A DNA stretch of 10,805 nt. It comes from CAVHIG01 sp963636105 (GTDB taxonomy: Bacteria > Bacillota > Clostridia > Peptostreptococcales > Anaerovoracaceae). The first letter of the stretch is position 1; each line of letters begins with the position of its first letter. Position numbers and translations under genes: made by a program. Positions 1-7,807 of this stretch are shown here, one piece after another. Under the pieces are notes generated by a model. That model saw only the letters and a list, made by a program, of their open reading frames with translations, made no database searches and was not told where the DNA came from. The DNA lies in NCBI GenBank assembly GCA_963636105.1, contig CAVHIG010000056.1:1-10805 (forward strand), given 5' to 3'.

Positions 1-10
1 ATCTAATCCC

Positions 11-39
11 TTGTAATGAAAAATTTATGAGTATATATA
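11..39 (+). promoter_or_regulatory. Possible gyrB promoter
   Basis: TTGTAA at 11-16 (4 of 6 matches to the -35 consensus) and TATATA at 34-39 (4 of 6 to the -10 consensus) are 17 bp apart. A register using TATAAC at 38-43 fits the -10 better but has poorer spacing. Such AT-rich tracts give chance matches, and the true promoter could lie upstream of the window. Transcription would start near 46, inside the inverted repeat at 41-69. This is a weak call from sequence only. Confidence 0.25.
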
Positions 40-40
40 T

Positions 41-69
41 AACCAAAGTACATAAATTTTGCTTTGGTT
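41..69 (+). repeat. Inverted repeat in gyrB leader
   Basis: AACCAAAG (41-48) is exactly complementary to CTTTGGTT (62-69). A G-T and an A-T pair extend the stem to 10 bp with a 9-nt loop. Only about three T residues follow, so it would be a poor terminator. It may be the end of an upstream transcription unit, a protein-binding site, or a leader hairpin 15 bases before the gyrB ribosome site. Confidence 0.4.
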
Positions 70-100
70 TCACACAGTGTAAAAAGGAGAAAGAAAATTT

Positions 101-2020
101 ATGGCACCAAACGTAGAGCAGCAGCAATACAATGCTGAGCAAATTCAGGTTCTTGAAGGACTTGAACCGGTCAGAAAAAGGCCGGGTATGTATATAGGTA
201 CTACAGGGCCGAGGGGTCTGCATCATCTTGTCTACGAAATAGTGGACAACAGTATAGATGAGGCACTTGCTGGTTTCTGTAAGACCATAAATGTCACTAT
301 ACAAAAGGACAATTCCATCGTGGTAGAGGATGACGGAAGGGGTATGCCTGTGGATAAGCATCCTAAGCTTGGAATTCCGGCTGTTGAAGTTATACATACA
401 GTGCTTCATGCCGGCGGAAAGTTTGGCGGAGGAGGATATAAGGTATCCGGCGGTCTGCACGGCGTAGGCGCGTCCGTTGTAAATGCTCTCTCTACAAATA
501 TGGAAGTAGAGATAAAGAGAAACGGCAAGATATACAAGCAGACATATTCGCGAGGAAAAACAACTTCTCCTCTGACTGAAATAGGCGAATCCAGAAAAAC
601 CGGTTCAAAAAGTACCTTCTGGCCTGATCCTGAAATATTTGAAGATACTGTCTTTGATTATGAGACACTTGAGCATAGATTGCGTGAGATGGCCTTCCTG
701 AATAAGGGCATAAAGATTACGCTCAAGGATGAAAGAGAAGGCAAGAAGAAAAACGAGACCTTCCACTACGAAGGTGGTATAAAGGAATTTGTAAAATTTC
801 TAAACAGAAATAAAGAATCAATACATCAGGATATTGTATATTTCGAGGTTATAAAAAAGAATCTTGAGGTCGAGGTAGCTTTTCAATATACAGATCGCTA
901 CAATGAGCTCATACTTTCATATGCAAACAACATAAATACTACAGAAGGTGGTACTCATCTTATAGGATTTAAAACCGCAATCACAAGAGTATTCAATGAT
1001 TATGCAAAGAAAAACAAATTTTTAAAGGACAATGACGCTCCTCTTTCAGGTGAGGATGTAAGAGAAGGTATGACTGCTGTCATATCCGTAAAGCTTACCG
1101 AGCCTCAATTTGAGGGACAGACAAAGACAAAGCTTGGAAACAGCGAAATTCGCGGCTTTGTGGACACTAGCACAAGCGAAAATCTCACGGCGTTTCTCGA
1201 AGAAAACCCCGCGCAGGCGAGAGTTATACTTGAAAAATGCATGAGAGCGGCGCGCGCAAGGGAAGCAGCCAGAAAGGCAAGAGATCTTACACGGAGAAAA
1301 AACGTGCTCGACAGCATCGCTCTTCCGGGAAAGCTTGCCGATTGCTCTGAAAAAGATCCCGCTCTTTCGGAAATTTTCCTTGTCGAGGGAGATTCCGCCG
1401 GCGGCAGCGCAAAGGACGGCAGAGACAGAAAACGCCAGGCAATACTTCCGCTGCGAGGTAAAATTCTCAATGTAGAGAAGGCGCCTTTGCATAAGATACT
1501 CAATTCCGAAGAAATAAAAAATATGATCACGGCTTTTGGCTGCGGAATAGGTACTGATTTCAATATAGAAAAGCTGAGATACCATAAAATAATAATTATG
1601 ACGGATGCCGATGTCGATGGTGCTCATATAAGGACGCTGCTTTTGACATTCTTCTATAGATACATGACTCCGCTCATAGAGCAGGGCTATGTATATGCGG
1701 CTACTCCTCCGCTGTTTCAGACGAAAAAGGGCAAAGAGATTTATTATACTTATTCCGAGCCTGAGCAGGATAAGCTGATGGCAGAGCTTGCGAATACTCC
1801 GGGTAAGGCTGATATTCAGAGATATAAGGGCCTTGGCGAAATGGATGCCGAGCAGCTTTGGGATACGACTATGGATTTTGAGCATAGAATTTTGAAGCAG
1901 ATCACACTTGAGGATGCTACAGCTGCAGATGAAATCTTCACAATACTTATGGGAGATAAGGTACCGCCAAGAAAGAAATTTATAGAAGATAATGCGGTAT
2001 ATGCTACACTTGACATTTAA
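101..2020 (+). CDS. gyrB: DNA gyrase subunit B
   Basis: This is the ATPase subunit of DNA gyrase, the cytoplasmic type II topoisomerase that introduces negative supercoils as a GyrA2GyrB2 tetramer. The protein has 639 residues, the usual Gram-positive length, without the insertion near the C-terminus seen in E. coli. The GHKL ATPase domain shows the catalytic Glu46 in YEIVDNSIDEA, Asn50, the ATP-binding DDGRG (77-81), and the glycine-rich lid KVSGGLHGVGASVVNAL (114-130). Arg140 matches the coumarin-contacting Arg136 of E. coli. The transducer domain follows (about 225-395). The TOPRIM metal site has EGDSAGGSAK (429-438, with Glu429), PLRGKILNVEK (450-460) and DADVDG (502-507). The conserved tail motif QRYKGLGEM is at 573-581. 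The start at 101 is supported by AAGGAG at 84-89, 11 nt upstream. gyrA begins 18 bp after the stop, so the two are surely cotranscribed. No frameshift or missing catalytic residue is seen. Confidence 0.99.
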   Translation: MAPNVEQQQYNAEQIQVLEGLEPVRKRPGMYIGTTGPRGLHHLVYEIVDNSIDEALAGFCKTINVTIQKDNSIVVEDDGRGMPVDKHPKLGIPAVEVIHTVLHAGGKFGGGGYKVSGGLHGVGASVVNALSTNMEVEIKRNGKIYKQTYSRGKTTSPLTEIGESRKTGSKSTFWPDPEIFEDTVFDYETLEHRLREMAFLNKGIKITLKDEREGKKKNETFHYEGGIKEFVKFLNRNKESIHQDIVYFEVIKKNLEVEVAFQYTDRYNELILSYANNINTTEGGTHLIGFKTAITRVFNDYAKKNKFLKDNDAPLSGEDVREGMTAVISVKLTEPQFEGQTKTKLGNSEIRGFVDTSTSENLTAFLEENPAQARVILEKCMRAARAREAARKARDLTRRKNVLDSIALPGKLADCSEKDPALSEIFLVEGDSAGGSAKDGRDRKRQAILPLRGKILNVEKAPLHKILNSEEIKNMITAFGCGIGTDFNIEKLRYHKIIIMTDADVDGAHIRTLLLTFFYRYMTPLIEQGYVYAATPPLFQTKKGKEIYYTYSEPEQDKLMAELANTPGKADIQRYKGLGEMDAEQLWDTTMDFEHRILKQITLEDATAADEIFTILMGDKVPPRKKFIEDNAVYATLDI

Positions 2021-2038
2021 GGAAGGGGGAAGAATAAT

Positions 2039-4549
2039 ATGAATTTACTAGAAGACCAGAAAATGATACAGAGCGAGATTCATGACGAGATGAAAAATTC
2101 ATATATAGATTATGCTATGAGTGTAATCGTAGGTCGTGCTCTTCCTGATGTCAGAGACGGACTCAAGCCTGTACATAGAAGAATACTTTACGGAATGAGC
2201 CAGCTTGGAGTTACTCCGGATAAGCCTCACAAAAAATCGGCGCGTATCGTCGGTGAGGTAATGGGTAAGTATCACCCTCACGGTGACAGCTCCATATATG
2301 ATGCAATGGTCAGATTGGCTCAGCCTTTTAATATAAGATACACGCTGGTAGACGGTCACGGAAATTTCGGTTCGGTGGACGGAGACGGAGCAGCTGCTAT
2401 GCGTTATACAGAAGCTCGTATGACGCCGCTTGCGCTTCAGATGCTTCGCGACATAGAAAAGGATACCGTAGATTTTATAGACAACTTCGATGGCGAGGAA
2501 AAGGAGCCTGTTGTACTGCCTGCGCGGTTTCCGAATCTGCTGGTAAATGGCTCAAATGGTATCGCTGTAGGTATGGCTACATCTATTCCTCCACATAATC
2601 TTTGTGAGGTCATAGACGGCACTGTCAAGATGATTGATGATGAAAATTGTACCGTAGATGATCTTATAAAAATAATAAAGGGACCTGATTTTCCTACCGG
2701 TGCCACTATTATGGGCAAGGGCGGAATGCGCGAGGCTTACAGAACAGGCCAGGGCAAGATAGTGGTGCGTGCTGTAGCTGAGATTGAGGAAATGAGCGGC
2801 GGCAAGCATCAGATTGTCGTTACAGAGATTCCTTATCAGGTAAACAAGGCTCGTCTTATTGAAAAAATGGCGGAGCTTGTAAAGGCAAAGACGATAGAAG
2901 GTATATCAGCGATACGCGATGAATCCAGCCGTAAGGGTATGCGTATAGTTATTGAGCTTAAGAGGGATGCAAATCCGCAAATTACTTTAAATAGGCTCTA
3001 TAAGCATACTCAGATGCAGGAGACTATCAGCATGATAATGCTTGCTATCGTGGATGGCAGGCCAAAGGTGCTCAACCTTTATGATATACTTTTCGAATAT
3101 CTGAAGCATCAGAAAGATGTTGTGACAAGAAGGACAAAGTTTGACCTTGGCAAGGCAGAGGCGAGGGCTCACATTTTGGAAGGCTTGCGCATAGCTTTGG
3201 ACAACATAGATGAGATAATAAAGATAATACGCTCAAGCTACAATGACGCAAAATCGAAATTGATGGAGCGCTTCGGTCTTTCTGAAATTCAGGCACAGGC
3301 AATTCTCGATATGAGGCTTGCAAGGCTGCAGGGTTTGGAAAGAGAAAAGATTGAAAAGGAATACGAAGAGCTTATGAAGCTCATTGCTTATTATAAGCAG
3401 CTTTTAGCTGACGAAAAAATGCTCATGGGCGTTATTAAAGATGAGCTTCTTGAGATAAAGAAAAAGTGGGGAGATGAGAGAAAGACAAAGATAGTAGCTG
3501 ACGCTACCGAATTTGATGAGCAAGACCTCATTGAGGAGGAAAGTGTCGCCGTTACCTTGACTCACCTCGGATACATAAAGAGAGTATCTGCTGATACATA
3601 CAAGACTCAAAAGAGAGGCGGCAAGGGCATCGCAGGTCTTACTACGCGAGAAAATGATTTTGTAAAGGATTTGATAATGACATCTACTCATGATTATTTG
3701 ATGTTCTTTACAAATACAGGAAAAGCGCACAAGATAAAGGCTTACGAAATTCCTGAGGCTACAAGGACCGCAAAGGGTACTCCTATCATAAACTTCCTGA
3801 ATCTCATGCAAAGGGAGAGAATCTCCGCAGTTATTCCTATCAAGGAATTTGAAGAGAACAGGTATCTGATAGCTGTGACAAAGCAGGGTACGATAAAAAA
3901 GACGGCAATTTCTGAATTTGATACAAACAGAAAGACTGGACTCATCGCTATAAAATTGCATGACGACGATGAGCTTATAGGCATCAAGCAGACTACCGGA
4001 AAAAATAATGTCATCATTGTTACAAAGAACGGAAAGTGCATCTGCTTCTCTGAGGAAGATGTGCGTCCTATGGGAAGGACTGCCGGCGGTGTAAGAGCTA
4101 TAAAGCTTGAAAAAGATGATGAGGTTGTGGCTATGGAGCTTGTAGAGCCTGGTGAGGAGCTTCTTGTTGTTACGAAAAACGGCTTCGGAAAGCGCACGCC
4201 TGTGGAAGATTATAAGATTCAGGAGCGCGGCGGCAAGGGACTTTTGACCTACGATAAGGCGAAGTTTAAGAAGACCGGTGAGCTTATAGGCGCTATGGTC
4301 GTAAATGAGGATGATGAAATACTTTTGATAAATTCTGAGGGTATAATCATCAGAATCAAGGCAAATGAAATTTCAAAGCTCGGCAGGGCGACACAGGGCG
4401 TCAAGATAATGAAGGTTGAGGATGAGACAAATATCATCGCTATGGCCAAGGTCATAAAGGACGATGAAGATTCCGACTCTTCTGCGGATGATAATACTGA
4501 AAAAGAAGATGATACCGCAGATGAACAGATGTCAATGCTCACTGAGTAA
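2039..4549 (+). CDS. gyrA: DNA gyrase subunit A
   Basis: This is the DNA breakage-reunion subunit of gyrase, partner of the GyrB encoded just upstream. The protein has 836 residues. The winged-helix region carries the catalytic Tyr123 in AAMRYTE, with Arg122 beside it. The quinolone-determining segment reads GKYHPHGDSSIYDAMVR (76-92). Ser84 and Asp88 occupy the positions of E. coli Ser83 and Asp87, so the common resistance substitutions are absent. A long coiled-coil/tower segment (about 365-490) precedes the C-terminal beta-pinwheel. The pinwheel contains the GyrA box QKRGGKG (524-530), which marks this as gyrase rather than topoisomerase IV ParC. A second box-like QERGGKG is at 728-734, and the C-terminus is a strongly acidic tail (about 808-829). 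The ribosome site is the purine tract GGAAGGGGGAAG at 2021-2032, directly after the gyrB stop. Confidence 0.99.
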   Translation: MNLLEDQKMIQSEIHDEMKNSYIDYAMSVIVGRALPDVRDGLKPVHRRILYGMSQLGVTPDKPHKKSARIVGEVMGKYHPHGDSSIYDAMVRLAQPFNIRYTLVDGHGNFGSVDGDGAAAMRYTEARMTPLALQMLRDIEKDTVDFIDNFDGEEKEPVVLPARFPNLLVNGSNGIAVGMATSIPPHNLCEVIDGTVKMIDDENCTVDDLIKIIKGPDFPTGATIMGKGGMREAYRTGQGKIVVRAVAEIEEMSGGKHQIVVTEIPYQVNKARLIEKMAELVKAKTIEGISAIRDESSRKGMRIVIELKRDANPQITLNRLYKHTQMQETISMIMLAIVDGRPKVLNLYDILFEYLKHQKDVVTRRTKFDLGKAEARAHILEGLRIALDNIDEIIKIIRSSYNDAKSKLMERFGLSEIQAQAILDMRLARLQGLEREKIEKEYEELMKLIAYYKQLLADEKMLMGVIKDELLEIKKKWGDERKTKIVADATEFDEQDLIEEESVAVTLTHLGYIKRVSADTYKTQKRGGKGIAGLTTRENDFVKDLIMTSTHDYLMFFTNTGKAHKIKAYEIPEATRTAKGTPIINFLNLMQRERISAVIPIKEFEENRYLIAVTKQGTIKKTAISEFDTNRKTGLIAIKLHDDDELIGIKQTTGKNNVIIVTKNGKCICFSEEDVRPMGRTAGGVRAIKLEKDDEVVAMELVEPGEELLVVTKNGFGKRTPVEDYKIQERGGKGLLTYDKAKFKKTGELIGAMVVNEDDEILLINSEGIIIRIKANEISKLGRATQGVKIMKVEDETNIIAMAKVIKDDEDSDSSADDNTEKEDDTADEQMSMLTE

Positions 4550-4609
4550 GATAAATTTTAAAAATAGCCATATTTGTATTTTGCCGCTTTTGGCGAAGAA
4601 GGAGAGAAA

Positions 4610-5593
4610 ATGAAAAGAGTATTTTCTGGCGTGCAGCCTACTGGAAATATACATATAGGAAATTATCTCGGTGCTCTCAGGCAGTTTGTTGAGCTTCAGG
4701 ATGAAAACGAATGCTTTTATTGTGTAGTGGATATGCACTCTATTACGGTACCAAAGGATCCAAAGGAGTTACGCGCCTACAATCTTGATGTTGCGGCTCT
4801 TTATATGGCGATAGGACTCGACCCTAAGAAAGCCACAATATTTGTGCAGTCAGATGTTCCGGGACATGCGGAGCTTTCGTGGATTTTGACTTGCAGCTCT
4901 TACACAGGCGAGCTTTCGAGAATGACGCAGTTTAAGGATAAGAGTAGGGGAAGGGAATCTGCGCCGACAGGCTTATTTACTTATCCTGTACTCATGGCAG
5001 CGGACATATTGCTTTATGACACTGATATAGTGCCTGTAGGAAATGACCAAAAGCAGCATATAGAGCTTTGCCGTGATCTTGCGATCAGAATAAATAATAG
5101 ATTTGACAAGAAGGTATTTCAGGTGCCTGAGGGCAGGTTTATGAAGGCCGGCGCGAGGATAATGGCGCTTGATGATCCGACAAGCAAGATGAGCAAGAGC
5201 GCGGAGAATCCTTTCAGCAGGATTTCACTTCTTGATGAGGAGTCGAAGATTAAGAAGTCTATAATGAGAGCCACTACGGATTCTGAATCATGCATAAAGT
5301 ATGATCCGGAAAACAAGCCGGGAGTAAGCAATCTGCTTTCGATCTATAGTGCGTTTTCAGGAAAAGATATTCCGTCACTTGAAAAGGAATATGAGGGTCA
5401 TGGTTACGGAGATTTGAAGAAGGATCTTGTCGAGGTTACGATAGACGCTTTGAGACCTATAAGGACGCGCTTTGAAGAAATCAGAAAATCCGACGAACTC
5501 AAGCAGGTGCTGCGCGACGGCGCTGAGAAAGCAAACGCAATTTCCGCAAAGACCATGAAGAGAGTAAAGGATACCTTTGGACTTGGATTTTAG
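4610..5593 (+). CDS. trpS: Tryptophanyl-tRNA synthetase
   Basis: This class I aminoacyl-tRNA synthetase activates tryptophan with ATP and charges tRNA-Trp in the cytoplasm. From ATG 4610 it has 327 residues, almost the same as the 328-residue Bacillus enzyme. The first ATP-binding signature is PTGNIHIGN (10-18, the HIGH-type motif) and the second is KMSKS (193-197). Asp132 in AADILLYDTDIVPVG corresponds to the tryptophan-recognising aspartate of the Bacillus enzyme, and GNDQKQHIE (144-152) is also family-typical. The frame is open upstream to a TTG at 4574. The ATG at 4610 is preferred because AAGGAG (4599-4604) lies 5 nt before it and the protein then begins MKRVFSGVQPTG as in the family. 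It is 60 bp after gyrA with no terminator between. That gap is too short to hold a T-box leader, so tRNA-sensing control is not evident here. Confidence 0.98.
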   Translation: MKRVFSGVQPTGNIHIGNYLGALRQFVELQDENECFYCVVDMHSITVPKDPKELRAYNLDVAALYMAIGLDPKKATIFVQSDVPGHAELSWILTCSSYTGELSRMTQFKDKSRGRESAPTGLFTYPVLMAADILLYDTDIVPVGNDQKQHIELCRDLAIRINNRFDKKVFQVPEGRFMKAGARIMALDDPTSKMSKSAENPFSRISLLDEESKIKKSIMRATTDSESCIKYDPENKPGVSNLLSIYSAFSGKDIPSLEKEYEGHGYGDLKKDLVEVTIDALRPIRTRFEEIRKSDELKQVLRDGAEKANAISAKTMKRVKDTFGLGF

Positions 5594-5640
5594 GATATAA
5601 AATGTTTGTTGGTGTTTGATTTTTAAGAGGATTTGATCGA

Positions 5641-6213
5641 ATGAAAAAAATTTGCGTGTTGAAGGGAAGTCCGCGCAAAAATGGGAATACGAATGCGCTT
5701 GTCAAGATAGTGGTGGATACTCTTGAAAAGGCAGGCTGTGAAGTGAATTCCTTTGATTTGTATGATATGGATATAAAGCCCTGCCTGGCATGCAGAGCAT
5801 GTCAGAAAAATTGGGAAGCTGTAGAGTGCGTGCATGATGATGATTTTATGACTGTTGCGAATGCTATAATGGACAGTGATTTGATTTTGCTTGCGACGCC
5901 TATCTATAGCTGGTATTGTACCGCGCCGATGAAGGCTCTTTTGGATAGGCTGGTATATGCCATGAATATGTATTATGGCGATGAAAGAGGTCCGTCGCTG
6001 TGGGCAGGAAAAGCTGTAGCGCTGCTCACTACATGTGGTTATCGTCCTGAAAAAGGCGCGGATCTTTGGGAAGAAGGAGTCAAGCGTTATTGCAGGCATT
6101 CACAGCTTAATTATATTGGGATGCTTTGCGAGCGCCATCTCGGATACAATACAGAATTTATGAATGAAGAAAAAGCGCAGCACGCAAAGGCCTTTGCCGA
6201 AAGGCTGCTGTGA
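5641..6213 (+). CDS. Flavodoxin-fold NAD(P)H-dependent FMN oxidoreductase, iron-sulfur-flavoprotein-like
   Basis: This 190-residue protein has a flavodoxin-like fold of the NADPH-dependent FMN reductase / iron-sulfur flavoprotein type. The N-terminal KGSPRKNGNTNAL (8-20) is the FMN phosphate-binding loop. ATPIYSWYCTAPMKALLDRL (85-104) is the second flavin-contact and dimer segment typical of this family. Between them is a compact cysteine motif, Cys48, Cys51, Cys54 and Cys63 (C-x2-C-x2-C-x8-C). It resembles the 4Fe-4S site of archaeal and clostridial iron-sulfur flavoproteins, whose last spacing is usually 4-7. Cluster binding is an inference. The substrate is unknown; relatives handle small electron acceptors or quinone-like compounds in anaerobes. 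The start has AAGAGG at 5625-5630, 10 nt upstream. It follows trpS by 47 bp and ends just before a strong terminator, so it is the last gene of the plus-strand cluster. Confidence 0.88.
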   Translation: MKKICVLKGSPRKNGNTNALVKIVVDTLEKAGCEVNSFDLYDMDIKPCLACRACQKNWEAVECVHDDDFMTVANAIMDSDLILLATPIYSWYCTAPMKALLDRLVYAMNMYYGDERGPSLWAGKAVALLTTCGYRPEKGADLWEEGVKRYCRHSQLNYIGMLCERHLGYNTEFMNEEKAQHAKAFAERLL

Positions 6214-6236
6214 AAGAAGCATATGAAGCATATATG

Positions 6237-6273
6237 AAAAAACGCCCGAGTTTTGCACTCAGGCGTTTTTTTT
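6237..6273. terminator. Bidirectional intrinsic terminator between convergent genes
   Basis: AACGCC-c-GAG (6241-6250) pairs with CTC-a-GGCGTT (6258-6267) around a 7-nt loop, giving nine base pairs and one C-A mismatch. On the plus strand it is followed by a T tract (6266-6273). On the minus strand the A run at 6237-6242 gives a six-T tract, so it can stop transcription from both sides. It ends the flavoprotein/gyrase-side unit. The minus-strand copy holds the last codons and the stop (6259-6261) of the MATE gene. Confidence 0.9.
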
Positions 6274-7614
6274 CAGGCGTACCATACATATTACAGCTCG
6301 GCACAGCCAGTCGCATGCCATCGCAACCCAAAGGAAATTCAGACCGAGGCCCAAGCCTTTGATAAAGAGAAAAGATAGAGGCAGTCTGACTCCCCACATA
6401 CCGATAATCGCAATCAAAAACGGCCATTTTGTGTCACCTTCACCCTTCATAATTCCGGTCGCAACATAGTTGATTGCCAGGCACGGCTCCGCGAAGGCCT
6501 GTATGCGCAGAAGAGCAGCTCCTGCATTGATTACTGCTGCATCGGCGATAAAAAAGCTCATAAGCTGAGGCGCAAATATGTACATCAAAGTTGCCATCGT
6601 GCACATGATAGCTAAATCATACACCATGCACAGCTTTGAATATTCCTTCTTCAAGTCCGCTCTTCCGGCTCCTTCCGACTGTGCAACCAGAGTTGTAACC
6701 GCAATTCCAAAGCCGAATGCGGGCATATAGCATATGGATTCGCCTGTATTTGCAAGCTGATGTGCTGTCAATGCAGCCGTTCCAAGCCCTGTCGCCAATG
6801 CCGCCGTCAGTGTCTGACCAAATGAAATACTGATGCGCTCAAATACCAGTGGAATACTTAGGTTCAGCATTTGACGCATAATAGGCTTGCTGACATGATA
6901 GTCTCCTTTCACTGTAATGGAGATTTCACGGCGCTTTGAAAAGAGAACCCGCAGCATCAAAATTCCGACGATTAGCGCTCCGCCAGTCGTCCCGAGAGCC
7001 GCACCACTCACCCCAAGGCCCAGTCCGATGGTTTTTACGGAAAAGCCCATCAGCTTTACGCTGCCAGCCGGATAAATCAGCAAATAGTTCAGTACGATAT
7101 TGATAAGATTAAAGGAAATGTTGTAAAGCATAGGTGTTTTGGTGTCGCCCATACCGCGTATTATTCCGCTGCAAAATGACAGCAAAATCTGAAACGGGAT
7201 TCCAAAACCGATAATCATCAGATAAGCTTTTGCATCCGGAATGATTTCGGGTTCCGCTCCCATAAGCCTTGCAAAAAATTGTGCCAGACCTTCGATTAGC
7301 AGAAACATCACAATTCCTAAAAGCAGCATGACGATAATTGCCTGCCTCATAATCCTTTTGACTTTTTCCGGATCTTTCTGACCGACTGCCGTCGCGGTCA
7401 AAACTGAAAATCCTGTCGCGGGTCCGGAAATAATCCCGTTTATCATCCAGATCAGACTTGTATTTACCGTCACGGACGCAGCAGCGTTGACTCCCATACT
7501 GCCTACCATCGCCATATCTACGTAGCTCACCATCGTCTGCATAATCTGCTCCAAAATGGCAGGCCACGCAAGGAGCAGGACCGTTTTTCTTGTTGACATT
7601 TCGCTAAGTTTCAT
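6259..7614 (-). CDS. MATE-family multidrug/toxin efflux transporter
   Basis: This 451-residue integral membrane protein has about twelve hydrophobic segments and belongs to the MATE family, which exports drugs, dyes or metabolites in exchange for Na+ or H+. The two homologous halves each show the family signature: GMGDTKTP at 154-161 and GEGDTKWP at 391-398. The N-terminal helix contains VDMAMVG (32-38), with the conserved acidic residue Asp33 in the NorM/DinF position. A cytoplasmic basic loop (about 226-247) joins the halves. The ATG at 7614 is the only ATG that fits the N-terminus, because a TAG lies in frame four codons upstream. The best ribosome site, GAGG at 7629-7632, is 14 nt away, which is long. 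An ATA codon at 7621-7623 would have better spacing, but ATA initiation is rare. Substrate cannot be inferred, and no regulator gene of the MarR or TetR type is adjacent. Confidence 0.95.
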   Translation of the reverse strand: MKLSEMSTRKTVLLLAWPAILEQIMQTMVSYVDMAMVGSMGVNAAASVTVNTSLIWMINGIISGPATGFSVLTATAVGQKDPEKVKRIMRQAIIVMLLLGIVMFLLIEGLAQFFARLMGAEPEIIPDAKAYLMIIGFGIPFQILLSFCSGIIRGMGDTKTPMLYNISFNLINIVLNYLLIYPAGSVKLMGFSVKTIGLGLGVSGAALGTTGGALIVGILMLRVLFSKRREISITVKGDYHVSKPIMRQMLNLSIPLVFERISISFGQTLTAALATGLGTAALTAHQLANTGESICYMPAFGFGIAVTTLVAQSEGAGRADLKKEYSKLCMVYDLAIMCTMATLMYIFAPQLMSFFIADAAVINAGAALLRIQAFAEPCLAINYVATGIMKGEGDTKWPFLIAIIGMWGVRLPLSFLFIKGLGLGLNFLWVAMACDWLCRAVICMVRLKKNA

Positions 7615-7646
7615 TTTTGATATCTATTCCTCACTTCCTGCCTACA

Positions 7647-7676
7647 ATTTTACTCTCCGTATAATAAAATCGTCAA
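7647..7676 (-). promoter_or_regulatory. Predicted MATE-gene promoter
   Basis: On the minus strand TTGACG (7671-7676) matches the -35 consensus at 5 of 6 bases and TAAAAT (7647-7652) matches the -10 at 5 of 6, with an 18-bp spacer. Transcription would start near 7640, about 25 bases before the MATE start codon. This is the best sigma-70-type promoter match in the window. Confidence 0.7.
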
Positions 7677-7696
7677 GGGGCTAAAAATTTATTGAC

Positions 7697-7749
7697 ATTT
7701 TGCGATTTTGCAGAAAAATGGCAAAAAAGATTTTGCGATTTTGCGGAAA
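7697..7749. repeat. Two direct repeats of ATTTTGC heptamers
   Basis: ATTTTGCGATTTTGC occurs exactly at 7697-7711 and 7730-7744. With one mismatch (A or G) the match continues through GAAA, giving 20 bp at 7697-7716 and 7730-7749. The copies start 33 bp apart, close to three helical turns. Each contains two ATTTTGC heptamers, four in all, and GCAAAA (7721-7726) forms an inverted partner with TTTTGC (7731-7736). Relative to the predicted MATE start site they centre near -66 and -99, where an activator could bind. Operator function is inferred. Confidence 0.75.
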
Positions 7750-7807
7750 CAGCCCGGCTGTCCCGGTTTTCCGGAAGTGCCTGCGTATGCGTAGAGAGAA
7801 TATCGAG

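Noticed and set aside
1..10. Possible 3' end of an upstream gene (TAA at 4-6)
   Set aside because: A few bases cannot show a reading frame, and recF, the usual neighbour of gyrB, cannot be tested from this window.
1046..1885. Long minus-strand frame (279 codons) opposite gyrB
   Set aside because: It is a shadow of the gyrB reading frame, with no ribosome site or recognisable domain, and gyrB is unambiguous.
4574..4609. Longer trpS start at TTG 4574
   Set aside because: The added residues are not family-like, the frame region includes the ribosome site for ATG 4610, and the shorter protein matches known length and N-terminus.
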